DNA of 6,701 nt, from assembly GCA_012727745.1 (NCBI GenBank), contig JAAYGJ010000122.1:1-6701 (forward strand). Reading direction: 5' to 3'. A program made the translations under genes and the position numbers. The stretch comes from Clostridia bacterium. Lineage in GTDB: Bacteria; Bacillota; DSM-521; Neomoorellales; Neomoorellaceae. The notes beneath the pieces were generated by a model that saw only the letters and a list, made by a program, of their open reading frames with translations, made no database searches and was not told the DNA's origin. This document shows positions 1 through 4,807 of this stretch, piece after piece; positions within the stretch are counted from its first letter, which is position 1; each line of letters begins with the position of its first letter.

Positions 1-28
1 TTATAGCATAACAAAAGGAGAGATAAGC

Positions 29-259
29 ATGTTACAAATACATTTTAGCTATTATGCCCGGCCCCGCCGGGGGCGCTGCGAGTGCTGCAACCGCCAGCAA
101 ACCCTGGAGCAAAAACTATGGCTGCAAGAAGATGACAGCCTCATCGGCGACCTCAGCCTTTGCAGCGAATGCGCCGCTGTCTGGGAGGAACTCCTGGGAC
201 AGGGCAAAGAAAAAATCATTCAGGAATGGAATTTTTGCGAAGGAGTGTCCGGCAGTTAG
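29..259 (+). CDS. Small hypothetical protein with two CxxC pairs (possible zinc ribbon)
   Basis: A 76-residue protein that I do not recognise. The ATG is preceded by a good Shine-Dalgarno (AAGGAG, 15-20) at 8-nt spacing, which supports translation. A CxxC pair (C17/C20, in RCECC) and a second pair (C45/C48, in LCSEC) are separated by 24 residues, the usual arrangement for a small treble-clef or zinc-ribbon fold; a further Cys is at position 70. The N-terminus is basic (RPRRGR) and the C-terminal half is acidic and helical-looking. There is no signal peptide or membrane segment, so it is probably cytosolic. It lies 47 bp upstream of the YvrJ-like gene on the same strand, so the two may be co-transcribed. 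Zinc binding is inferred only from the cysteine spacing. The promoter, if it belongs to this gene, lies left of the window. Confidence 0.65.
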   Translation: MLQIHFSYYARPRRGRCECCNRQQTLEQKLWLQEDDSLIGDLSLCSECAAVWEELLGQGKEKIIQEWNFCEGVSGS

Positions 260-266
260 CACAGCA

Positions 267-291
267 AAAATGTACAATAGAAAATGTACAA
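267..291 (+). repeat. Tandem direct repeat AAAATGTACAA
   Basis: The 11-mer AAAATGTACAA occurs at 267-277 and again at 281-291, a 14-bp period. Each copy contains the palindrome TGTACA. The second copy runs into the ribosome binding site of the YvrJ-like gene. It could be a regulator site or a translational control element, or simply a chance AT-rich repeat in a short gap. Confidence 0.5.
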
Positions 292-306
292 AGGAGGTCA
301 GCCATC

Positions 307-444
307 ATGGAGCAAATCTGGACCCAGGTCGGCAACTATGGATTCCCTATGGTTATTACATTTTTCCTGCTGATTCGGATAGAAAAAAAGCTCGATGCCC
401 TGACAACAGCAATCAGCAACCTGGCGCAAACCCTGGCCAAATAA
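307..444 (+). CDS. yvrJ: YvrJ-family membrane microprotein
   Basis: A 45-residue protein matching the YvrJ family as I know it: a short N-terminus with the GFP motif (residues 12-14), one hydrophobic helix (about 11-23, MVITFFLLI core), then the conserved RIEKKLD signature (24-30) and an amphipathic helix to the C-terminus. The ATG at 307 is chosen because an excellent ribosome binding site (AAAGGAGGT, 290-298) precedes it at 8-nt spacing. The frame stays open upstream to 160, but that part has no family similarity and overlaps the 76-residue gene. The family is widespread in Firmicutes and is often encoded by tiny genes. Its function is unknown to me. The likely product is a single-pass membrane peptide with a charged cytoplasmic tail. 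The C-terminal tail (TLAK) ends just before a REP-like hairpin. Confidence 0.85.
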   Translation: MEQIWTQVGNYGFPMVITFFLLIRIEKKLDALTTAISNLAQTLAK

Positions 445-453
445 CGATAAACA

Positions 454-527
454 GGGGATGGTTCTCTGTTTCAGCTTTGCGGGGCACCAGGGCAAACATC
501 CCCCTGTTGAAATAGAGAACCATCCCC
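454..527. repeat. REP/MITE-like inverted repeat with 19-bp arms
   Basis: The left arm GGGGATGGTTCTCTGTTTC (454-472) is complementary to the right arm GAAATAGAGAACCATCCCC (509-527) at 18 of 19 positions, and the odd pair is a G-U wobble in + strand RNA. The 36-nt loop holds further complementarity: CCCCTGTT (501-508) is the exact complement of AACAGGGG (450-457), which overlaps the left arm, so two mutually exclusive folds are possible. No T-tract follows the stem, so it does not look like an intrinsic terminator. I recall similar GGGGAYGGTTCTCTTGTTTC-type palindromes as dispersed elements in Clostridia, some linked to REP-associated (RAYT/Y1) transposases. That assignment is from memory, and no transposase is in the window. 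Confidence 0.8.
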
Positions 528-536
528 AATTTACTC

Positions 537-565
537 TTGCTTCCGAACAAATGTTCGGCTATAAT
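537..565 (+). promoter_or_regulatory. Sigma-A-type promoter of the ComK-like gene
   Basis: A -35 hexamer TTGCTT (537-542), a 17-bp spacer and a perfect -10 TATAAT (560-565). Transcription would start near 572, only a few bases before the ribosome binding site at 577-584, giving a very short leader. The spacer is almost wholly occupied by a LexA-type operator, the classic layout for steric repression. The promoter lies inside the upstream-extended reading frame, which independently argues that translation starts at 590. Confidence 0.8.
543..558. promoter_or_regulatory. LexA (SOS/DinR) operator
   Basis: CCGAACAAATGTTCGG is a perfect inverted repeat with 7-bp arms and a 2-bp centre. Its core CGAACAAATGTTCG (544-557) matches the Bacillus LexA/DinR box CGAACRNRYGTTYC at 13 of 14 positions and fits the symmetric CGAAC-N4-GTTCG form completely. 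It sits exactly between the -35 and -10 elements, where LexA binding would block RNA polymerase. I saw no second box elsewhere in the window. Regulation by LexA is inferred from the match and its placement. Confidence 0.85.
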
Positions 566-576
566 AATGCCAGGTT

Positions 577-584
577 GGAGGTGG
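577..584 (+). promoter_or_regulatory. Ribosome binding site that sets the TTG start at 590
   Basis: GGAGGTGG lies 5 nt before a TTG codon at 590-592. The upstream in-frame ATG at 458 lies inside the REP-like hairpin, upstream of the promoter, and lacks a Shine-Dalgarno. TTG at 590 is therefore the supported start. Confidence 0.85.
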
Positions 585-589
585 TACTT

Positions 590-1228
590 TTGACAAATAA
601 CTGGTTAAATCAATACAGCCTGCCAAAGTTAAACTGCCTGGTGCCGGTCTACGGCAGCGGCGACGATGCCGGCAATTATACCGAAGTCTGGCTGGATGAC
701 GGGCATAAGATCCTCGACCGCCGCCGTACCAGGACTGTCTTAAAACACCTGGCCGCCTTCATGGGCATATCCAGCCGGCCGCAAAAAACTCCCTGGTCCC
801 GGGACAAGCAGAGTCAATTGCCGCCTATTATCCTGGGGCCGGATACAGTCCTTGTTCCTTTGCGCCTGCGCCGTCCCCGCAACCGAGATGAGGGCGGCAC
901 CGGTTATGTGGTCGCCAACAAAATCATCCGCTGTGAACCGTACACCGAGGGCCCTTACCGCTCCCGGCTCTACCTGCGGGGCGACCAGGTCCTGCCCTGC
1001 CTGCTGCGTTTAAACACCCTGCTCATGCGTCTGGCGCAAGCCAGAGAGGCCCTGCAGGCCCGCCAGATGACTTACCGTGATCTTAAAGCTGCCGCTTACG
1101 CCTGTGAAAGCTCCCACCTATTGCTGGGGCCGGACGGCAATGCTACCCCGGTGCAGGTTATAGAGCGCCGCCAGGACCTCATTGTCTTACGCCAGGAAAA
1201 TCATAAGCCGCCAGGCTTAAGCTATTAA
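590..1228 (+). CDS. ComK-like transcription regulator, predicted LexA-controlled
   Basis: A 212-residue basic protein that aligns by eye with the core of Bacillus ComK, the competence transcription activator, recalled from memory. Matching landmarks in order are an N-terminal LVPVYG strand (17-22), RRTRTVLKHLAAFMGISS (45-62; ComK has KPLQIVDRSCRFFGSS), a PPI-x5-VLVPL block (78-91; ComK has PPIMVDPSNQIFLFP), GTGYVVANKI (103-112; ComK has CGWISHVHVK) and LYLRGDQVLP (127-136; ComK has VTFSNGKTMELP). Spacing between these blocks is nearly that of ComK. The C-terminus (about 155-212) is longer and shows no match. Overall identity is low, so this is a family-level call: DNA binding is likely, but a role in DNA uptake is unproven. 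It has its own promoter with an embedded LexA box and starts with TTG. It ends 24 bp from the convergent fakB gene, with a hairpin between. Confidence 0.6.
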   Translation: MTNNWLNQYSLPKLNCLVPVYGSGDDAGNYTEVWLDDGHKILDRRRTRTVLKHLAAFMGISSRPQKTPWSRDKQSQLPPIILGPDTVLVPLRLRRPRNRDEGGTGYVVANKIIRCEPYTEGPYRSRLYLRGDQVLPCLLRLNTLLMRLAQAREALQARQMTYRDLKAAAYACESSHLLLGPDGNATPVQVIERRQDLIVLRQENHKPPGLSY

Positions 1229-1254
1229 AAGCGAGCAGCCCTGTGCTGCTCGTT
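1229..1254 (-). terminator. Intrinsic terminator of the fakAB operon, possibly bidirectional
   Basis: An 8-bp perfect stem CGAGCAGC (1232-1239) / GCTGCTCG (1245-1252) with a 5-nt loop fills the 24-bp gap between the two convergent genes. Read on the - strand it directly follows the fakB stop codon (1255-1253) and is followed by CTTTTA, a short U-tract. On the + strand only two T's follow the stem, so termination of the ComK-like transcript here would be weaker. Confidence 0.8.
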
Positions 1255-2101
1255 ATGCATCTCGCCAGACTACTGTGCCGGCAATTCGGGGACCGGCATG
1301 GGTGCCCACAACCGGGCCCACCCGGGATTTTAAAATTTCGATTAAGTTGAGCCTTTCCTGGAGCCGTTCTTGCAGCATTTCGGCATATTCCGGCGCATCG
1401 CCGTGAGCAAGATAGCAGCGCAGGGGAGTATCCCCGCCGAATTCCTCCAGAGTAATATCCACCATTCTGTCGAAGGCCCTGTTAAGGCCCCGTACCTTTT
1501 CGCAGGGATATATTTCCCCATCTTTAATAGTAAGCACAGGTTTGATGTTTAAAAGCGTGCCCAGAAATGCCGCAGCCTTGGCAATGCGCCCGCCCCGCTG
1601 CAGATAGTCCAGGGTATCCACCGTAAAAAAGACTTGATGGCGCGATTTAAAACTGGCAACCAGTTCTTTTACCTCCTGGAAGGTACATCCCCTTTCTACC
1701 GCCCGGGCAGCCTCCAGGACCATGGCGCCCAGGAGAATTGATACCCCCTGAGTATCGACCACCTCGAGCTTGGGGTATTTTAGCATTCCCTGCGCCAGGC
1801 GCGCTGCCTGCACTGTCCCGCTCATCAGCCCCGAAATGTGCAGGGAAATAATCTCCGCACCCTCGGCGACCAGCGGCTCGTAGGCAGTTACAAATTCCCC
1901 CGGCGACGGCTGCGAAGTGGTAGGCAGGACTGTTGACTGGGCTAGTTTACGATAAAAGTCGTCTGCTGTGAGATCGACGCTTTCAAGGTAAGTTTCCTCG
2001 CCAAAGATAACATTCAAAGGCACTACCGTTATATTGTACTGCTCCACCAGTTCCCGGGGCAGATCCGCCGTGCTGTCAGTAACAATCCTTATCTTAGCCA
2101 T
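1253..2101 (-). CDS. fakB: DegV-family fatty acid-binding protein FakB, downstream copy
   Basis: A 282-residue DegV-family protein, normal length for FakB. It would hold a fatty acid in a closed pocket and present its carboxylate to FakA for phosphorylation. Family motifs visible are the N-terminal VTDSTADL (7-14), TTSQPSP (61-67), SGT (94-96), VDT (161-163), RGGRI (169-173) with LGTLLNIKP (180-188), KVRG (202-205) and GTHAGP (266-271). By comparison with S. aureus FakB, the Thr of TSQP, Ser94 and His268 correspond to the residues contacting the carboxylate. The residue after GTHAGP is Arg272, where the family and the other copy have Gly. ATG at 2101 is chosen over a TTG two codons upstream because of ribosome binding site spacing and because the protein then begins like its paralogue (MAKIR versus MSAKIR). 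It is the last gene of the operon, 92 bp after fakA. Confidence 0.9.
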   Translation of the reverse strand: MAKIRIVTDSTADLPRELVEQYNITVVPLNVIFGEETYLESVDLTADDFYRKLAQSTVLPTTSQPSPGEFVTAYEPLVAEGAEIISLHISGLMSGTVQAARLAQGMLKYPKLEVVDTQGVSILLGAMVLEAARAVERGCTFQEVKELVASFKSRHQVFFTVDTLDYLQRGGRIAKAAAFLGTLLNIKPVLTIKDGEIYPCEKVRGLNRAFDRMVDITLEEFGGDTPLRCYLAHGDAPEYAEMLQERLQERLNLIEILKSRVGPVVGTHAGPRIAGTVVWRDA

Positions 2102-2110
2102 CCCCAAAAC

Positions 2111-2117
2111 ACCTCCT
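2111..2117 (-). promoter_or_regulatory. Ribosome binding site that sets the fakB start at 2101
   Basis: AGGAGGT on the - strand ends 9 nt before the ATG at 2101-2099. The in-frame TTG at 2107-2105 would sit only 3 nt from it, too close for efficient initiation. Confidence 0.75.
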
Positions 2118-2142
2118 GCGCAAATTATTTTTCAATCCATCA

Positions 2143-2184
2143 CAGTGCTACTCAATAGCTCAACACCGGCACTGCCGGCAGCAC
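2143..2184 (-). other. Structured GC-rich segment in the fakA-fakB gap
   Basis: The 92-bp gap between the downstream fakA and fakB holds overlapping inverted repeats: CAGTGC (2143-2148) with GCACTG (2169-2174), GTGCT (2145-2149) with AGCAC (2180-2184), and the self-palindrome CTGCCGGCAG (2172-2181). The equivalent gap in the upstream module is only 33 bp and lacks this segment. No U-tract follows, so it is not a clear terminator. It may be an mRNA processing or attenuation structure, or a small inserted repeat. Confidence 0.4.
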
Positions 2185-2193
2185 CTTGCCTCC

Positions 2194-3825
2194 TTATTCT
2201 ACTGAAACCAAAAAATGATAGACCGGCTGCCCGCCGTAGTACAGCTCTATATCGGCCCGCGGGTATACGGCCTGCACTTTTTCCAGCACCCAGCGGGCTT
2301 CGGCCTCCGCCATGTCAGCGCCAAAATAAAGGGTAACCAGCCCCGGCTTCCCGCCGGATAAATGTCCCACCAGCCCTGCCACCGCCTCCTCAAGATTGGC
2401 AGCGGCAGCCACCAGCCCGTCACCAGTTAGGGCCATATATTCCCCTTTGCGGACTGAGATGCCATTGACACTGCTGTCCCGGACCGCAACCGTGACTTCT
2501 CCGTCCCTGCAGGCTGCAAGGGCTGCCTCCATCCTTTTATAGTTGGTCTCCCCGTCCTCGTATGTATTAAAAGCCAGCAGGGCGCTAATGCCCTGGACCA
2601 AACTGCGGGAAGGCAGCACCATTACCTCCTTGGAGGCCAGGCTGCGGGCCTGCTCCGCCGCCAGAATGACATTTTTGTTATTGGGCAGCAGGATAACTGT
2701 TTCAGCCGGGGTGGCTTCAACTGCCGCCAGCAGGTCCTGGGCGCTGGGGTTCATGGTCTGGCCGCCCTGGACAATCCTGTCCACGCCCAGGCTGTTCATG
2801 ATGATGTTAATGCCCTCGCCCAGACCCACTGCCACCAGCCCTACCTTCTTTAAGGGCCGCTCCGCTGGCGCAGAAAGGCCGTTTTGCTCCTGCATCTGCT
2901 CTTCCATGTTGTTGATGTGTATTTCCTTTAAGGCCCCGTACCTGAGGCCGCATTCCATCACCAGGCCGGGATGATTGGTGTGAATATGCACTTTGACCGT
3001 CTGCTTGTTGCCCACCACCATCAGGCAGTCACCATAGGGTGCCAGCTCCTGGCGCAGGGTATCATGGGGTATTTGGCTGCCGCTCAAAATAAACTCCGTA
3101 CAGTAGGTGTACTGCAGCTTTTTATCCAGATATTCGGCACTGGTGCTGGCAAACTGGCGCTGCTGCTGGGCCGCCACATCAAAGAGTTCCACGTCCCTGG
3201 AGGCAGCAGCGTCCTTCAAAGCCTTGATAATCCCTTCCAGGATGACTACCAGCCCCCGGCCCCCGGCGTCGACCACACCTGCTTCCTTGAGCACCGGCAG
3301 CAGCTCCGGCGTCTTTTCCAGGGCCTTCTGGGCCTGCTGATAAGCCAGCACAGTCGCCCGCACCAGGTCACCGCTGCGGCCCGCTGCTTCGCTAAAGGCT
3401 GCCGCCATCTCGCGGCCAACAGTAATAATTGTCCCCTCCACCGGGTTGGCTATCGCCTGGCAGGCCAGCTCCACTCCCCGCTGCAAACCCCGGGCAACAT
3501 CGCTCAGCGAAGCCTGCTCCAGCCCGGCCATCGCTTCACCCAGCCCGGCTATAAACTGGGACAGGATTACCCCCGAATTGCCCCGGGCACCCAGCAGGCT
3601 GCCCGAAGCAGCAGCCTCTGCCACCCGGCCGATATTCTCATCCAGCTGCCGGGCCGCCTCCCGTGCCCCCGCCAGCATGGTATAGTACATATTGGTACCC
3701 GTATCCCCATCCGGCACCGGAAAGACATTTAAAGCGTCTATTTCTGCTTTCCTTTTAGCCAGCCGGTTGGTGCTGCCCACCAGCATGGCATATAAATCCT
3801 TACCGTTGAAAGAATATATCTTCAA
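2194..3825 (-). CDS. fakA: Fatty acid kinase subunit FakA (DAK2/YloV family), downstream copy
   Basis: A 543-residue, full-length FakA/YloV-type protein. It would transfer phosphate from ATP to the FakB-bound fatty acid, making acyl-phosphate for PlsX. The N-terminal DhaL-like kinase domain (about 1-205) carries NVFPVPDGDTGTN (33-45), whose aspartates bind Mg-nucleotide, then GARGNSGVILSQ (79-90) and AGVVDAGGRG (182-191). The middle domain has YCTEF (C242) and VHIHTNHPG (H280, H282), the Cys/His/His zinc set known from S. aureus FakA. The C-terminal DegV-like domain shows GGQTMNPSAQD (354-364), LPNNKN (380-385) and RDSSVNG (449-455). The start is TTG at 3825-3823, with ribosome binding site AGAGGGGG (3840-3833) 7 nt upstream. 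In the first 50 residues it differs from the upstream copy at only 9. It lies 100 bp after the upstream fakB. Confidence 0.93.
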   Translation of the reverse strand: MKIYSFNGKDLYAMLVGSTNRLAKRKAEIDALNVFPVPDGDTGTNMYYTMLAGAREAARQLDENIGRVAEAAASGSLLGARGNSGVILSQFIAGLGEAMAGLEQASLSDVARGLQRGVELACQAIANPVEGTIITVGREMAAAFSEAAGRSGDLVRATVLAYQQAQKALEKTPELLPVLKEAGVVDAGGRGLVVILEGIIKALKDAAASRDVELFDVAAQQQRQFASTSAEYLDKKLQYTYCTEFILSGSQIPHDTLRQELAPYGDCLMVVGNKQTVKVHIHTNHPGLVMECGLRYGALKEIHINNMEEQMQEQNGLSAPAERPLKKVGLVAVGLGEGINIIMNSLGVDRIVQGGQTMNPSAQDLLAAVEATPAETVILLPNNKNVILAAEQARSLASKEVMVLPSRSLVQGISALLAFNTYEDGETNYKRMEAALAACRDGEVTVAVRDSSVNGISVRKGEYMALTGDGLVAAAANLEEAVAGLVGHLSGGKPGLVTLYFGADMAEAEARWVLEKVQAVYPRADIELYYGGQPVYHFLVSVE

Positions 3826-3862
3826 AAAAAAACCCCCTCTAATAGCAAGCCTAGAAGGGATT

Positions 3863-3896
3863 AATTCGCCTTACAGCATGAAAATACCTTTTTTTG
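3863..3896 (-). promoter_or_regulatory. Upstream block shared by both fakA genes (downstream copy)
   Basis: On the - strand CAAAAAAAGGTATTTT (3896-3881) is followed 11 nt later by GCGAATT (3869-3863). The same two strings, with one substitution and a 1-nt spacing change, precede the upstream fakA at 6559-6527. Here the intervening bases have lost the TATAAT seen in the other copy, so promoter activity is uncertain. The block ends 37 nt before the TTG start. Confidence 0.55.
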
Positions 3897-3925
3897 CAGA
3901 CCACTGACCTCGAAAAAGCCGGGCT

Positions 3926-4774
3926 TTAAGGGTCGCGCCAGACCACAATACCCACAAAACCAGGGCCGGAATAGGTACCCATTACCGGTCCCATACGGGA
4001 AATAATCAGCTCGCTGCAATTAATCCTTTCCTCCACCCGCCGCCGCAGTTCCGCCAGGTAGTCCGGGGCATCGGCATCAGCAATAATGCAGTGTACCGGC
4101 TTATCCCCCACCTGCTGCCGGATCAATTCCACCATGCGGTCCAGGGCCTTTTTCCGGCCGCGCACCTTTTCCACCGGGTGGACGACTCCCCCTTTAAAAG
4201 TAAAGATCGGTTTAATATTTAACAAAGTACCCAGAAAAGCCGTCCCTTTGCCGATGCGGCCGCCTTTGAGCATGTATTCCATCGTATCGACCATAAACAG
4301 CACCTGGCGGCGGGAGTGAAAACTCTGCCACAGCTCCAGAATATCCTCGACCGAGCCGCCCCGCTCCGCCAGTCTAACCCCCTCCCGGATCATGGCATGC
4401 AGGAAAATCGAAGCCGATTCAGAGTCCACCACTTCCAAATGGGGGTAATTTAACATCTCTTTGGCCAGCCGGGCTGCCTGCACCGTGCCGCTGAGGGCAG
4501 AAGCAATATGAATAGAAATTATTTCGGCACCTTCTTCAACCAGGGGCTGGTAAGCAGCCAGAAAATCGGCCGGCGACGGCTGCGAAGTCCGGGGCAGCTT
4601 ATCCGCCTGGCGCAAGCGGCGGTAAAATTCATCGGGCTTAATATCTACATAATCCCGGTAAGTCTCCTCGCCGAAGCTGCCCTTTAACGGCACTACGGTA
4701 ATATTATGCTGCTCCACATACTCGGGGGACAGGTCGGCAGTACTATCGGTGACAAACCTGATCTTGGCGCTCAT
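3926..4774 (-). CDS. fakB: DegV-family fatty acid-binding protein FakB, upstream copy (His-to-Tyr variant)
   Basis: A 282-residue DegV-family protein, paralogue of the gene at 1253-2101. Motifs visible are VTDSTADL (8-15), RTSQPSP (62-68), LSGT (94-97), VDT (162-164), KGGRI (170-174) with LGTLLNIKP (181-189), KVRG (203-206) and GTYSGPG (266-272). Thr63 and Ser95 match the conserved carboxylate-binding Thr and Ser. Position 268 is Tyr where S. aureus FakB and the sister copy have His, which could alter the hydrogen-bond network at the fatty-acid head group or the ligand preferred. The start is ATG at 4774 with ribosome binding site GGAAAGGTG (4788-4780) 5 nt upstream. It follows its partner fakA by 33 bp, so translation and transcription are probably coupled. 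DegV proteins can bind different acyl chains, so two copies may split substrate range. Confidence 0.9.
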   Translation of the reverse strand: MSAKIRFVTDSTADLSPEYVEQHNITVVPLKGSFGEETYRDYVDIKPDEFYRRLRQADKLPRTSQPSPADFLAAYQPLVEEGAEIISIHIASALSGTVQAARLAKEMLNYPHLEVVDSESASIFLHAMIREGVRLAERGGSVEDILELWQSFHSRRQVLFMVDTMEYMLKGGRIGKGTAFLGTLLNIKPIFTFKGGVVHPVEKVRGRKKALDRMVELIRQQVGDKPVHCIIADADAPDYLAELRRRVEERINCSELIISRMGPVMGTYSGPGFVGIVVWRDP

Positions 4775-4807
4775 AACAACACCTTTCCGTCCTTGTCATT
4801 AACCTGG

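Noticed and set aside
160..306. Upstream extension of the YvrJ frame
   Set aside because: It overlaps the 76-residue gene in another frame and has no YvrJ similarity. The strong ribosome binding site at 290-298 points to 307.
54..515. Long + strand open frame across the first two genes
   Set aside because: It overlaps two better-supported genes and the hairpin, has no ribosome binding site and no recognisable motif; its composition looks like a shifted frame.
454..527. Intrinsic terminator after yvrJ
   Set aside because: The long stem lacks a following T-tract and looks more like a dispersed repeat, although it may still affect read-through.
458..589. Upstream extension of the ComK-like reading frame to an ATG at 458
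   Set aside because: That ATG lies inside the REP-like hairpin, upstream of the promoter, and has no ribosome binding site. TTG at 590 with GGAGGTGG is the better start.
2543..3732. Long + strand open frames opposite the downstream fakA
   Set aside because: They are antisense to a clearly conserved gene, lack ribosome binding sites and arise from GC-rich codon bias; the same frames recur opposite the other fakA for the same reason.
3912..3927. Possible terminator just after the upstream fakB
   Set aside because: The AAAGC/GCTTT stem is only 5 bp with a 3-nt loop and few T's, too weak to call; the operon is more likely continuous or re-initiated downstream.
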